Part shown: positions 1 to 6,734 of the stretch, piece by piece
Numbering within the stretch: position 1 is the first letter of the stretch
Layout of the letters: each line of letters begins with the position of its first letter
NCBI GenBank assembly: GCA_021813085.1
Contig: JAKAMA010000014.1
Location: forward strand, 1 to 14,319
From: Chloroflexota bacterium
GTDB taxonomy: Bacteria > Chloroflexota > Dehalococcoidia > DSTF01 > JACRBR01
Length of the DNA stretch: 14,319 bases
Direction: 5' to 3'
Position numbers and translations under genes: made by a program
Notes under the pieces: model-generated
Databases searched by the model: none
The model's input: only the letters and a program-made list of their open reading frames with translations
Told to the model about the DNA's origin: nothing

Positions 1-18
1 GCCGGGGCGACGCCATGA
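1..18 (+). other. possible 3' end of an upstream gene overlapping the glycosyltransferase start
   Basis: The start codon at 15 sits in an ATGA sequence, so a TGA in another frame lies at 16-18. Overlaps of this kind are common between coupled genes, and they recur elsewhere in this window. Only five codons of the putative upstream frame are visible (reading AGATP then stop), so the gene itself cannot be identified. It is listed because it would place the glycosyltransferase inside an operon that begins outside the window. Confidence 0.2.
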
Positions 19-1253
19 TCGCCATCACCGAGATCCTGCTCTGGCTCCTGGCGGTGCCGCTGGCCGGCGCGAGCGCGTACCTGGGCATGCTGGCGGTGCT
101 CGCGCTCGTGCCCGGACGGCACTCGGCCAGACGGCCCGTCCGGGTCGCGACGGCGGCGGCGCTGCGGCGCTTCGCGGTCATCGTCCCGGCCCACAACGAG
201 GAGCGCACGCTGCCGGCGCTGCTGCGGAGCCTCAACGAGACAGACTATCCAGCGGGCCTCGTGCGCGTTGTGGTCGTCGCGGATAACTGCGACGACGCGA
301 CGGCCGCCGTCGCCCGCAGCCTCGGCGCCGACGCGTACGAGCGGCGCGATACGACGGCAGTCGGCAAGGGCCACGCGCTGGCGTTTGGCGTCGCCAGGCT
401 CGATGCCCGGCATGACGCGGTGGTGTTCGTCGATGCGGACTGCACCGTGTCCGCGGACCTCTTCCGCGCATGCAACGACCGGCTCGCCGCCGGGGCGGAC
501 GTGGTCCAGGCGTACTACACGATGCGGATCGCGGGAACGTCATCGACGCGTCTCGTGCGCGAGCTGGCACTCGCGCTCGTCCACCGCGTGCGCCCGCTCG
601 GCAAGCGCTGGTACGGCGGCAGCGCCGGCCTCAAGGGCTCCGGCATGTGCTTCAGCCGGCACGCGCTCGACCGCATGGGCTGGACGGCGTCCGGGCTTGC
701 GGAGGACGTCGAGCAGCACATCCGGCTCGTCCGGCAGGGGATGCCGGTCGCGTTCGCGCCGGAGGCCGTGGTGACCGGCGAGAGCCCTGCGGCGCTGCGG
801 GACGCCGCCGGCCAGCACCGCCGCTGGGAGGCCGGACGCCTGGCCGCCGCCCGGCGCGAGGGCGTGCCACTGCTGCTCTCGGCGCTGCGCCATCGCTCGC
901 TGCTCCAGTTGGACGCGGCCATCGAGCTGCTGGTGCCGCCGGTATCGCTCCTTGGCGCCGCGCTGCCGGCGCTGCTCGCCGCCGCGCTACTGATGGGCTC
1001 CTCCGCGCTGGTCGCCATCGTTGCCGCCGCACTGGCGGCGCTCGCTATCTACCTGCTGTCCGGGCTCGTGCTGATACGCCCGAGCGCCCGCGAACTCGCG
1101 CAATGCGCCGCCGCGCTCCCCCGCTACATGCTCTGGAAGCTCTGGCTGTACGCCCGGGCGGCGACCAGCAAGGCCGGCGGCTGGGAACGGACAGGACGGG
1201 TCGATCCTGCGCCGCTTGCCGGCTCCGGTGCCGAGGCGCCGCCTCGTCCCTAG
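15..1253 (+). CDS. membrane-bound glycosyltransferase family 2
   Basis: A 412-residue inverting glycosyltransferase of the GT-A, family 2 fold, expected at the inner membrane with its catalytic domain in the cytoplasm. A hydrophobic helix spans about residues 6-32. The catalytic domain starts near residue 53 (FAVIVPAHNEE, nucleotide-sugar binding). It has the metal-binding DAD at 140-142 (FVDADCTVS), the general-base region GLAEDVE with E230-D231, and QHRRW at 267-271, the Q-x-x-R-W type motif seen in processive enzymes such as cellulose and poly-N-acetylglucosamine synthases. Two or more helices follow at about 302-352. The motifs point to making a surface polysaccharide or glycolipid, but donor and acceptor cannot be read from sequence. 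There is no PilZ domain. It converges on the glycoside hydrolase gene at 1371. The start is the first ATG, in an ATGA context that suggests coupling to an upstream gene; no strong ribosome site is visible in the 14 bases available. Confidence 0.85.
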   Translation: MIAITEILLWLLAVPLAGASAYLGMLAVLALVPGRHSARRPVRVATAAALRRFAVIVPAHNEERTLPALLRSLNETDYPAGLVRVVVVADNCDDATAAVARSLGADAYERRDTTAVGKGHALAFGVARLDARHDAVVFVDADCTVSADLFRACNDRLAAGADVVQAYYTMRIAGTSSTRLVRELALALVHRVRPLGKRWYGGSAGLKGSGMCFSRHALDRMGWTASGLAEDVEQHIRLVRQGMPVAFAPEAVVTGESPAALRDAAGQHRRWEAGRLAAARREGVPLLLSALRHRSLLQLDAAIELLVPPVSLLGAALPALLAAALLMGSSALVAIVAAALAALAIYLLSGLVLIRPSARELAQCAAALPRYMLWKLWLYARAATSKAGGWERTGRVDPAPLAGSGAEAPPRP

Positions 1254-1317
1254 TCAGAGCCGTGGCCCTGCGTCCCTTGGGGCCGCCCCTGCACGTCTCA
1301 TGCGTACCGGAACGACA

Positions 1318-1347
1318 GCGCGGGGGACCCCATGGGATCCCCCGCGC
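1318..1347. terminator. strong hairpin between converging genes, probable bidirectional terminator
   Basis: Arms at 1318-1327 (GCGCGGGGGA) and 1338-1347 (TCCCCCGCGC) are perfectly complementary over 10 bp. The ten bases between them contain a further self-complementary CCCATGGG, so the whole 30 bases fold back with a single mismatch. It lies in the 117-base gap between the stop codons of the converging glycosyltransferase and glycoside hydrolase. A clean T tract is missing on both sides, although the plus-strand flank is moderately T-rich. It is therefore called a terminator from position and stem strength. Confidence 0.6.
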
Positions 1348-1370
1348 CAGTCTCACCCTTGTGCCTGTTC

Positions 1371-4300
1371 CTACCCGCCCGGGGTCACAATCTCTAGGCC
1401 GCGTGGCACGTCGGAGCCGTCCGCGACGAAGCTGTACCGGCACGCGATGTCACCGACGCTCACAGGCGTCCCCGCGGGCAGGCGCACCGTCCACGTGATC
1501 CACGCGTAGTCGGACGTTGGGCCGACGCTCTGCGCGGGCACGCCCTTCACGGTACAGCTTGTCGCCGAGTACGCGTTGAACACCACGTCCTCCTTGCCGG
1601 CCGGCGTCAGGCTGTTCGTGGGCAGCACCGGGCCGTCGAAGGCGAAGTTGTCCCAGTGCATCTGCTGCGCCGCGACCGTGCACTGGTTCAGGATGCCGTT
1701 CGGCCACACCTCCGGCGGGGCGCCGCCCGTGCCGTCCTTGCACGGGTTGTAGCTCGCCTGCTGAAGGTACACATACGTCCGGTCGAAGCCCAGGTCCGGC
1801 ATCGCGGTGTCCAGGTAGACGGTGCCGTTCACGACCACCTTCAGGTGCGTGCGACTGACGTAGACATCGACATGGTCTCGCACGTTGTCGAATCCGGTGG
1901 GGAATCCGCTCCAGTCCGGGACGAGGGCGACGTTGCCGAGGCAGTACCCGCCGCCGCAGCTTCCGTTCGTGTACTTCGTGACGATCACGTTCTGCCCGGA
2001 CGGGCCGCCCTTCAGCCAGATGTCCAGCCCGTCCGGCGGATAGGGGACCGTGGTGTTCTGGCGGTCGTCGGTGCCGCGCTTGAAGAGCTCCGGCGAGAGC
2101 GTGAGCCGCACGTAGCGCCGGGCGCTCGTCTTCGTGTCCACGTCGAAGTGGATGTGGCCGGTACGGCCCGCGAAGTCAAACGGTTGGTGCAGGCGGAGGA
2201 TGATCTCGCCGAAGTTCGAGTCGGCCATCGACGTCATGAAGTGCTCGTACGCGGTAAACCCGTACATGCCCGGCATCATCGGCACCGTGCCGTCGATGCA
2301 GCACGGGATAGCCGCGTTGGAGCTCGGGCCGGAGTCCGGATAGTACTGCGGGCCGGTCGTGCTCAGCGCATCGAAGCTGTACGGGTCACCCGGCATCGGG
2401 AACATCTGGTGGGTCGTCGTCTGTTCGCGGCGGAAGTCGTCGCAGAAGCCGCCGATCCAGCGGTCGCAGAAGAAGTAGTCGAACTTGTTCCCCGTCGAGG
2501 AGCCGCACTGACTCTGGCCGCTCGGGTCGAGCTTCGTCGCGCAGACGGTCTGCTCGAACGTGCCGAAGGGCGCGGCGGTGGGCGTCGCCGGCGCTGGCGC
2601 CGTCGCCGTCGCCGTCGGTGCGGCCTTGGGCGTCGGCGTCGATGTCGGGACGCTGACCGGCGTCACCGTTTCACCTGGTGGGACCCGAACGGGCGGCGGC
2701 GTGGGCGTCCCCACAACCGTTGTAGCCTCCGCCGACGTCACCGTGCCATACATGCTGAACGACTGGGCCGCGTACGCGAGCCATCCCGACGCCCGCTGCG
2801 GGAACGCGCCGTACGGCTGCGCCGACCAGCCGACGGCATCCGATGGCGGCAGCCCATTCGCCATGCGATAGACCGTCAGCGGGTCGTCGGTCTGGGCGAC
2901 GATCCAGTACGTGGCGGCGGAGACCAGCGGGGTCGTGGTGGTCGGCAGGGTGTTCCAGCCGAGCTGCGCTGGCGCCGGCGCCGTCTGCGCGATGAGCGAT
3001 CCCGGACTGTTCTGCGCGTTGGTGTACAGGGCGAGGCCAATGTGTGCGCCCGGCGACGTCGACCCCACGTACACGGACAGGCTGTTGATGTTGCCGGCTA
3101 CGGGCAACTTCGCGAGCGCACCGTTCAGGTAGCCCCAGTCCGACGAGTCGTTGAACCCGGCTGCGGTGGTCCTCCCGAACGCCGTCGCCACGACCGTCGA
3201 CGTCGGCGCGGGGCCCGCCGTGCTGGTGGGCGTGGGCGCCGACGTTGATGTCGCAGTGGGCAGCGGGGCGGCGGTCGCCGTGGGCGCGGGCGTCGTCACC
3301 GCCGTCGGCGATGGCGCGACCGCGGTGCGCGTCGGCGTGCTCGTGGCTGCCGGCGCCGTCGCCGACGGCGCGGCGGTTGTCGCTGTGGGCGCAACCACGG
3401 TGCGCGTCGGCGTGTTCGTGGCTGCCGGCGGCGTCGCCGACGGCGCGGCGGTCGTCGCCGTGGGCGCAACCACGGTGCGCGTCGGCGTGTTCGTGGGTTG
3501 CGGCGGTGTCGCCGACGGCGCGGCGGTCGTCGCCGTGGGCGACGGAGGGGTCGAACTGGGCGGTGGAATGCGGACGATCCCGGCGTGCGCGGCTTCCCAC
3601 GGTGTGAACGTGCTCCAATCGATCTGGAGCTGATCCCACGTGTTCTGCCACTTGTAGCTCCATGCCCACATGCCGGCGTAGCCGTTGGCGAGCACCGTAT
3701 TCAGCTCCTGCCCGGCGCTGCCCGCGGTGGTGTGGATCTCGCCCACCACGATCGGCCGGTCGAGGCCGAGCGCGGCGGCGCTCTGCGTCAGCGGCGACCA
3801 GGTGGTCGTGCCGAGGTCGGGGTCGTTCGTCGTCGTGCAGCAGTCCATCCACTGGTAGTAGTGGGTCTGGTAGAAGTCGAGATTGAGGGGCGGCAGCCCC
3901 TTCTTCGCGGCAAAGGCGTTGGTCCACACCTTGTTCCACTTGAGGGCGGCCGAGCCGATCGTGACCTGGTCCTGCGTGTAGAGGTGGATGATCTGCGAGG
4001 CGCTGCTGGCGAAACCCCAGAACTGCGCCATCGTCACCGGCGCGTAGCTACTGTTGACGGCCGGCGACGGCAGGTCGGAGATCCCCCATTCCGGCTCGTT
4101 CATCAGCTCCCACGACAGGATCATGGGATTGTTTCCGTACGTCTTCGCGAGCGGCAGGATGACGTTGTTCACGAGCGCGGCGCGCTTCACCGGGTCGGCG
4201 ATCGCGTCGGTGTGGCCACCCATCTGGACGCCGGCGACATACGACGGCTGCGCCAGCATGCTGACGTCGAAGAGCACCAGGTCCAGGTAGATGTTGTTCT

Positions 4301-5294
4301 GCTGGGCGAGCGCAAGCGCCTGGTTCAGGTCGGCGTAGACCGATGGCTGGAGGCCGAGCGGCGTGCCATCCGGCGCGAAATTGATGCCCGCGCGGGCATC
4401 CGCAAAGACCCACCAGCGCGCGACGTGGACCCCCTTCGCCTTCATGTCGGCGAAGTCGGCCGCGTAGCTGCCGCCGGCATGGACGCCGTACGACCCCCAC
4501 GCGTTCGAGCCGAAGTCGTTGCCGTAGCTGATCCACGGATAGTTCGCGCCCAGGAGGAAGTACGGTTTGCCGTTGACCATGATGCGAGAGGACGACGTCG
4601 CCGCGAGCACGTCGCTGGCCGTGCCACTGGCGGGCGGCAGGCTGACCGCGGCCTGGTGGGTGCCGTCGGTCGCGGTGAGCGTGAGCATGCCGGCCATACC
4701 GGCCATGGCGTCGCCAGCGGGAGGCAGCGACACGGCCGCGCGCACCTCGCCTGTCGCGGACGCCTTCGCATGGACGGCGGCCCGGCCGGGCTGCTGCCAC
4801 GAGAGCGTCACATCGCTGTTCGGCGAGAAGTGCGCCGCGTGCGCCATGATGACGACTCCATCCTGCGTGTCCATGGCCTCCGCCGCGAGCGTCGGGGCGA
4901 CGGCGGACGCACCGCCGGTCCGCGCAAGCGCGAACACCACCGGCAGGCCCACGAGCATCGCGGCGGCCAGGATGGAAGCGCGCGGGAGACGCGTCGCAAC
5001 CCGATGCACCAGCCGCGTGTGGCGGTGGCGCAGCCGCCGGTCCGGGGGTGCGGCTGGGCCGGCCGCGCGGGCGCCCATCGCTGCGAGCGGGGCAGCCTCC
5101 GGCGGCACGGGTGCGCTCTGCGCGAGCTCCGGCAGCGTGCGCGGGCGGCCAGGCGCGACCGCGGGCGCGAGGCGCGCGGTAGCGGTAAGCGTACGGCGCT
5201 TCCGAGCTTGCTCCATCGAGAGCAGCCACGCGCCGATGGCGGCGGCGAGGCTGGCAAGCACCAGTCGGCTGATCGTCTGACGGCGTTCGCTCAC
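1371..5294 (-). CDS. membrane-anchored multi-domain glycoside hydrolase (clan GH-A, GH5-like)
   Basis: A 1307-residue surface protein. The GTG at 5294 is chosen because GGAGG sits 8 bases upstream; a 13-residue-longer reading frame from 5333 has no such site. Order: hydrophobic helix at about 8-27; Arg/Pro/Ala-rich segment 28-106; second hydrophobic helix 107-124; Ig-like beta module about 137-221; catalytic TIM barrel about 237-570; Pro/Thr linker 575-701 with three 25-residue repeats; beta-sandwich-like module 702-851; second linker 857-909; Cys-rich, probably concanavalin-A-like domain 910-1223; tail to 1307. The barrel opens with MVNGKPYFLLGANYPW. It carries NEPEW (acid/base E400) and VVGEIHT (nucleophile E519), so both catalytic glutamates of clan GH-A are present. 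The likely substrate is a beta-linked polysaccharide such as glucan or mannan; the exact activity is not readable. Twelve cysteines in the C-terminal part suggest disulfides and an extracellular location. Stop is TAG. It is the only gene here with a clear canonical ribosome site. Confidence 0.82.
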   Translation of the reverse strand: MSERRQTISRLVLASLAAAIGAWLLSMEQARKRRTLTATARLAPAVAPGRPRTLPELAQSAPVPPEAAPLAAMGARAAGPAAPPDRRLRHRHTRLVHRVATRLPRASILAAAMLVGLPVVFALARTGGASAVAPTLAAEAMDTQDGVVIMAHAAHFSPNSDVTLSWQQPGRAAVHAKASATGEVRAAVSLPPAGDAMAGMAGMLTLTATDGTHQAAVSLPPASGTASDVLAATSSSRIMVNGKPYFLLGANYPWISYGNDFGSNAWGSYGVHAGGSYAADFADMKAKGVHVARWWVFADARAGINFAPDGTPLGLQPSVYADLNQALALAQQNNIYLDLVLFDVSMLAQPSYVAGVQMGGHTDAIADPVKRAALVNNVILPLAKTYGNNPMILSWELMNEPEWGISDLPSPAVNSSYAPVTMAQFWGFASSASQIIHLYTQDQVTIGSAALKWNKVWTNAFAAKKGLPPLNLDFYQTHYYQWMDCCTTTNDPDLGTTTWSPLTQSAAALGLDRPIVVGEIHTTAGSAGQELNTVLANGYAGMWAWSYKWQNTWDQLQIDWSTFTPWEAAHAGIVRIPPPSSTPPSPTATTAAPSATPPQPTNTPTRTVVAPTATTAAPSATPPAATNTPTRTVVAPTATTAAPSATAPAATSTPTRTAVAPSPTAVTTPAPTATAAPLPTATSTSAPTPTSTAGPAPTSTVVATAFGRTTAAGFNDSSDWGYLNGALAKLPVAGNINSLSVYVGSTSPGAHIGLALYTNAQNSPGSLIAQTAPAPAQLGWNTLPTTTTPLVSAATYWIVAQTDDPLTVYRMANGLPPSDAVGWSAQPYGAFPQRASGWLAYAAQSFSMYGTVTSAEATTVVGTPTPPPVRVPPGETVTPVSVPTSTPTPKAAPTATATAPAPATPTAAPFGTFEQTVCATKLDPSGQSQCGSSTGNKFDYFFCDRWIGGFCDDFRREQTTTHQMFPMPGDPYSFDALSTTGPQYYPDSGPSSNAAIPCCIDGTVPMMPGMYGFTAYEHFMTSMADSNFGEIILRLHQPFDFAGRTGHIHFDVDTKTSARRYVRLTLSPELFKRGTDDRQNTTVPYPPDGLDIWLKGGPSGQNVIVTKYTNGSCGGGYCLGNVALVPDWSGFPTGFDNVRDHVDVYVSRTHLKVVVNGTVYLDTAMPDLGFDRTYVYLQQASYNPCKDGTGGAPPEVWPNGILNQCTVAAQQMHWDNFAFDGPVLPTNSLTPAGKEDVVFNAYSATSCTVKGVPAQSVGPTSDYAWITWTVRLPAGTPVSVGDIACRYSFVADGSDVPRGLEIVTPGG
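3316..3540 (-). repeat. three tandem 75-bp repeats encoding the Pro/Thr linker
   Basis: Three head-to-tail copies of 75 bp lie at 3316-3390, 3391-3465 and 3466-3540, differing by scattered substitutions and no length change. On the minus strand they encode a 25-residue unit, PTATTAAPSATPP then xxTNTPTRTVVA, at residues 586-660 of the glycoside hydrolase, directly after the catalytic domain. Because the unit is a multiple of three, copy number can change without breaking the frame. The role is inferred to be a flexible, possibly glycosylated spacer between catalytic and binding modules. The same region creates a spurious open frame on the plus strand. Confidence 0.9.
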
Positions 5295-5302
5295 GTCGTG
5301 TT

Positions 5303-5307
5303 CCTCC
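5303..5307 (-). promoter_or_regulatory. Shine-Dalgarno site of the glycoside hydrolase gene
   Basis: On the minus strand GGAGG ends 8 bases before the GTG at 5294-5292. This decides the start of the large hydrolase and argues against the longer frame that begins at 5333. It contrasts with most other gene starts in the window, which lack such a site. Confidence 0.75.
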
Positions 5308-5309
5308 CC

Positions 5310-6047
5310 GCCGCGGCGCGCACGTCCGGGCACGCGCCCAGCGAGCGCGATCCCTCATGGTGCACGTATCTCAGAGCGGCTCCCCTTTACCCCATGCCAG
5401 GACGGCATCCCGGATTCAACATCGGCGGCATCTGCCACGTCCGAAGGCGAAACGGCGTGAGATTGCCGCTGTTCAGCCCCGGCCCAGGACCGGCGAAGCG
5501 TCCCGGCCACAGGCATCTTGTCCCGCGGTCTCGCCGTCCGCCTATGCCCAAGCGGCCCCCGTTTGCCTCGCAAACACCCTGACGTGCACGGGCGCAATCA
5601 CCTACGCACGCCGTCCCGAACCTGCCACGCGACCTCGTGCACACGACCGCCGGCCAGCCACACGACGGTCCGGCGGCGTTGTACCGCTCCGCCGCGATGA
5701 AGCTCCCTGCTGCGGGAGCATCGGTGACGACTCTGGGAGATGGCCGGAGGCGGGAGCCGGATGCGAGCTGTTCACTGGCTGTCAGCGCAGGGCCGCTGCG
5801 CACGTCATCGCTCCTCTGGAGACTCAGGCCGGCACAAGGGCGCCGAGCACGGCGATCCCCCACGTCGGTCCTGCCTCCGCGTGGCAACCTCACGCCGCTT
5901 GCGACCTCAAACGGTGCAAGCGGCACGGCGGAAGTTGGGAGATGGGCGATGGAAGCTGCGGGATGTGACGGCGCGATGGTACGCGAGGCAACCCCGCTTG
6001 ACAAGCGTCCGGGGCTGGCGGAAACGGCAGCATGGCGCCGCGTGGGG
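5310..6047. other. long stretch without a convincing gene
   Basis: Open frames of about 200 codons exist on both strands here, but their translations are rich in Arg, Pro, Ser and Cys, with no recognisable domain, no ribosome site and no neighbour coupling, so they are treated as chance frames of GC-rich DNA. It must hold the 5' control region of the hydrolase gene, but I could not find a -35/-10 pair that stands out. Two short perfect hairpins are visible: GTTTGC-ctc-GCAAAC at 5561-5575, and GCTCCC-tgctgc-GGGAGC at 5702-5719. I tested it by eye for tRNA, RNase P RNA, SRP RNA, tmRNA and cobalamin, cyclic di-GMP and cyclic di-AMP riboswitch cores and found no convincing match. Confidence 0.55.
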
Positions 6048-6076
6048 CCGAAACAGAGAGCAGGGTGGCGCTGCTC
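6048..6076 (-). terminator. hairpin with short T-rich tail after the membrane protein gene
   Basis: On the minus strand GAGCAG and CTGCTC (plus-strand 6058-6063 and 6071-6076) form a perfect 6-bp stem with a 7-base loop, followed by TCTGTTT. The hairpin begins 12 bases after the TAA stop of the small membrane protein, the expected place for an intrinsic terminator. The stem is short and the T tract interrupted, so confidence is moderate. Confidence 0.45.
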
Positions 6077-6088
6077 GACCGCGTCGCC

Positions 6089-6652
6089 TTACGAGCGTGC
6101 GCGCGACCGTCGAATAGACAACGTCAATAGGGCCGCCATTGCGATCAGGAGCGTCGCCCCGAGCTCGGCCACGGCGTTCACATATACATGATTGATGGCG
6201 CGGCGGTAGAGCACAGCATCAATGTCGTGCAGCGAGATCGCCCGCACCACGAGGAAGGTGGCGAGCGCCATCAGGGCGCCAAACCCCGGCACGATCCGCG
6301 CGCGTCGCATGCGGATCAGCGCGACGGAACCGCCCGCCGTGAACAAGCCGGCTCCCGCGAGCGTCGCGAGCACAGCCGCTTCCTGCATCGGCCGGCGGGA
6401 CGCGTACCAGCCCTCCGTCCGAAACACCGTCCGGCCGATCTCGGCGATCCGGGCCGCGAGGTCGACCTCCCGGGAGAGCGCGAGCACGGCCAGGATGCTC
6501 CCCGTCGCCAGCCAGAAGGACAGCAGCGGCCGGTCCTGCCGACGCGACCTGGGCGCGGCCTGCCATGCGGCAGCGAACGACAGCACAGACGCCAGCAGGT
6601 AGACCGCGACGCGCAGCGCGCGCCCGTTGAGCGCGGCGATCAGCATGTCCAT
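6089..6652 (-). CDS. small integral membrane protein of unknown function
   Basis: A 187-residue protein with about five hydrophobic helices (roughly 13-31, 44-60, 92-114, 121-139, 159-180). A conserved-looking loop lies between helices two and three: REVDLAARIAEIGR, then EGWYASRRPMQ (about 61-90). A second signature, RAISLHDIDAVL, spans about 137-148. The overall pattern (short N-terminus ending in GRALR, a Leu-Asp segment, GWY..RR..Q, then a His-Asp segment) resembles hypothetical membrane proteins I recall from many bacteria, but I know of no assigned function. It lies 82 bases downstream of the cyclic di-GMP gene on the same strand. A promoter-like pair in that gap suggests it can be transcribed separately. 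ATG at 6652 is used; a second ATG two codons later is equally possible and no ribosome site is visible. It ends with TAA, followed by a hairpin. Confidence 0.7.
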   Translation of the reverse strand: MDMLIAALNGRALRVAVYLLASVLSFAAAWQAAPRSRRQDRPLLSFWLATGSILAVLALSREVDLAARIAEIGRTVFRTEGWYASRRPMQEAAVLATLAGAGLFTAGGSVALIRMRRARIVPGFGALMALATFLVVRAISLHDIDAVLYRRAINHVYVNAVAELGATLLIAMAALLTLSIRRSRARS

Positions 6653-6660
6653 GTCGGGCC

Positions 6661-6689
6661 ATCGTACGCCAACCGGCCGTTGCCGTCAC
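6661..6689 (-). promoter_or_regulatory. putative promoter of the small membrane protein gene
   Basis: On the minus strand GTGACG (6689-6684) is followed after exactly 17 bases by TACGAT (6666-6661), a TAnnnT-type -10 element. The ATG at 6652 is 8 bases further on. The -35 matches TTGACA at four of six positions. The short distance to the ATG and the lack of a ribosome site suggest a leaderless or nearly leaderless transcript. This is a by-eye call. Confidence 0.4.
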
Positions 6690-6734
6690 CCCCGAGCGGC
6701 CGGAAGAACGGCGCACGCTCCCGGCTCGGGACGC

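Noticed and set aside
3240..3545. CRISPR-like regular repeats
   Set aside because: The 75-bp units are contiguous with no spacers, in frame, and encode a Pro/Thr linker.
5410..5430. Partial tRNA T-arm-like sequence (GTTGAATCC on the minus strand)
   Set aside because: The invariant C of GTTC is missing and no cloverleaf stems surround it.
5440..5580. Fragments resembling a cyclic di-GMP riboswitch (GGCAAAC and GGGACGC) upstream of the hydrolase on the minus strand
   Set aside because: The two pieces are about 60 bases apart instead of about 20, the GACGCAAAGCC core reads GACGCTTCGCC, and the closing receptor helix is not seen.
3498..5582. 694-codon plus-strand open frame, and a 530-codon one at 1656-3248
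   Set aside because: Both are antisense shadows of the glycoside hydrolase, with low-complexity Arg-rich translations and no ribosome site.
5387..6004. 205-codon minus-strand and 203-codon plus-strand (5357-5968) open frames in the long gap
   Set aside because: The composition is Arg/Ser/Pro/Cys-rich, with no hydrophobic core pattern, no domain, no ribosome site and no coupling to neighbours.
5998..6026. TTGACA at 5998-6003 as a plus-strand promoter
   Set aside because: The hexamer 17 bases further on is GAAACG, not a -10, and no plus-strand gene follows.
6058..6092. T-box-like wording AGGGTGG followed by ACCGCG on the plus strand
   Set aside because: The T-box core needs AGGGTGG and ACCGCG adjacent; here nine bases intervene, no plus-strand synthetase or biosynthesis gene follows, and the minus-strand reading is a simple terminator.
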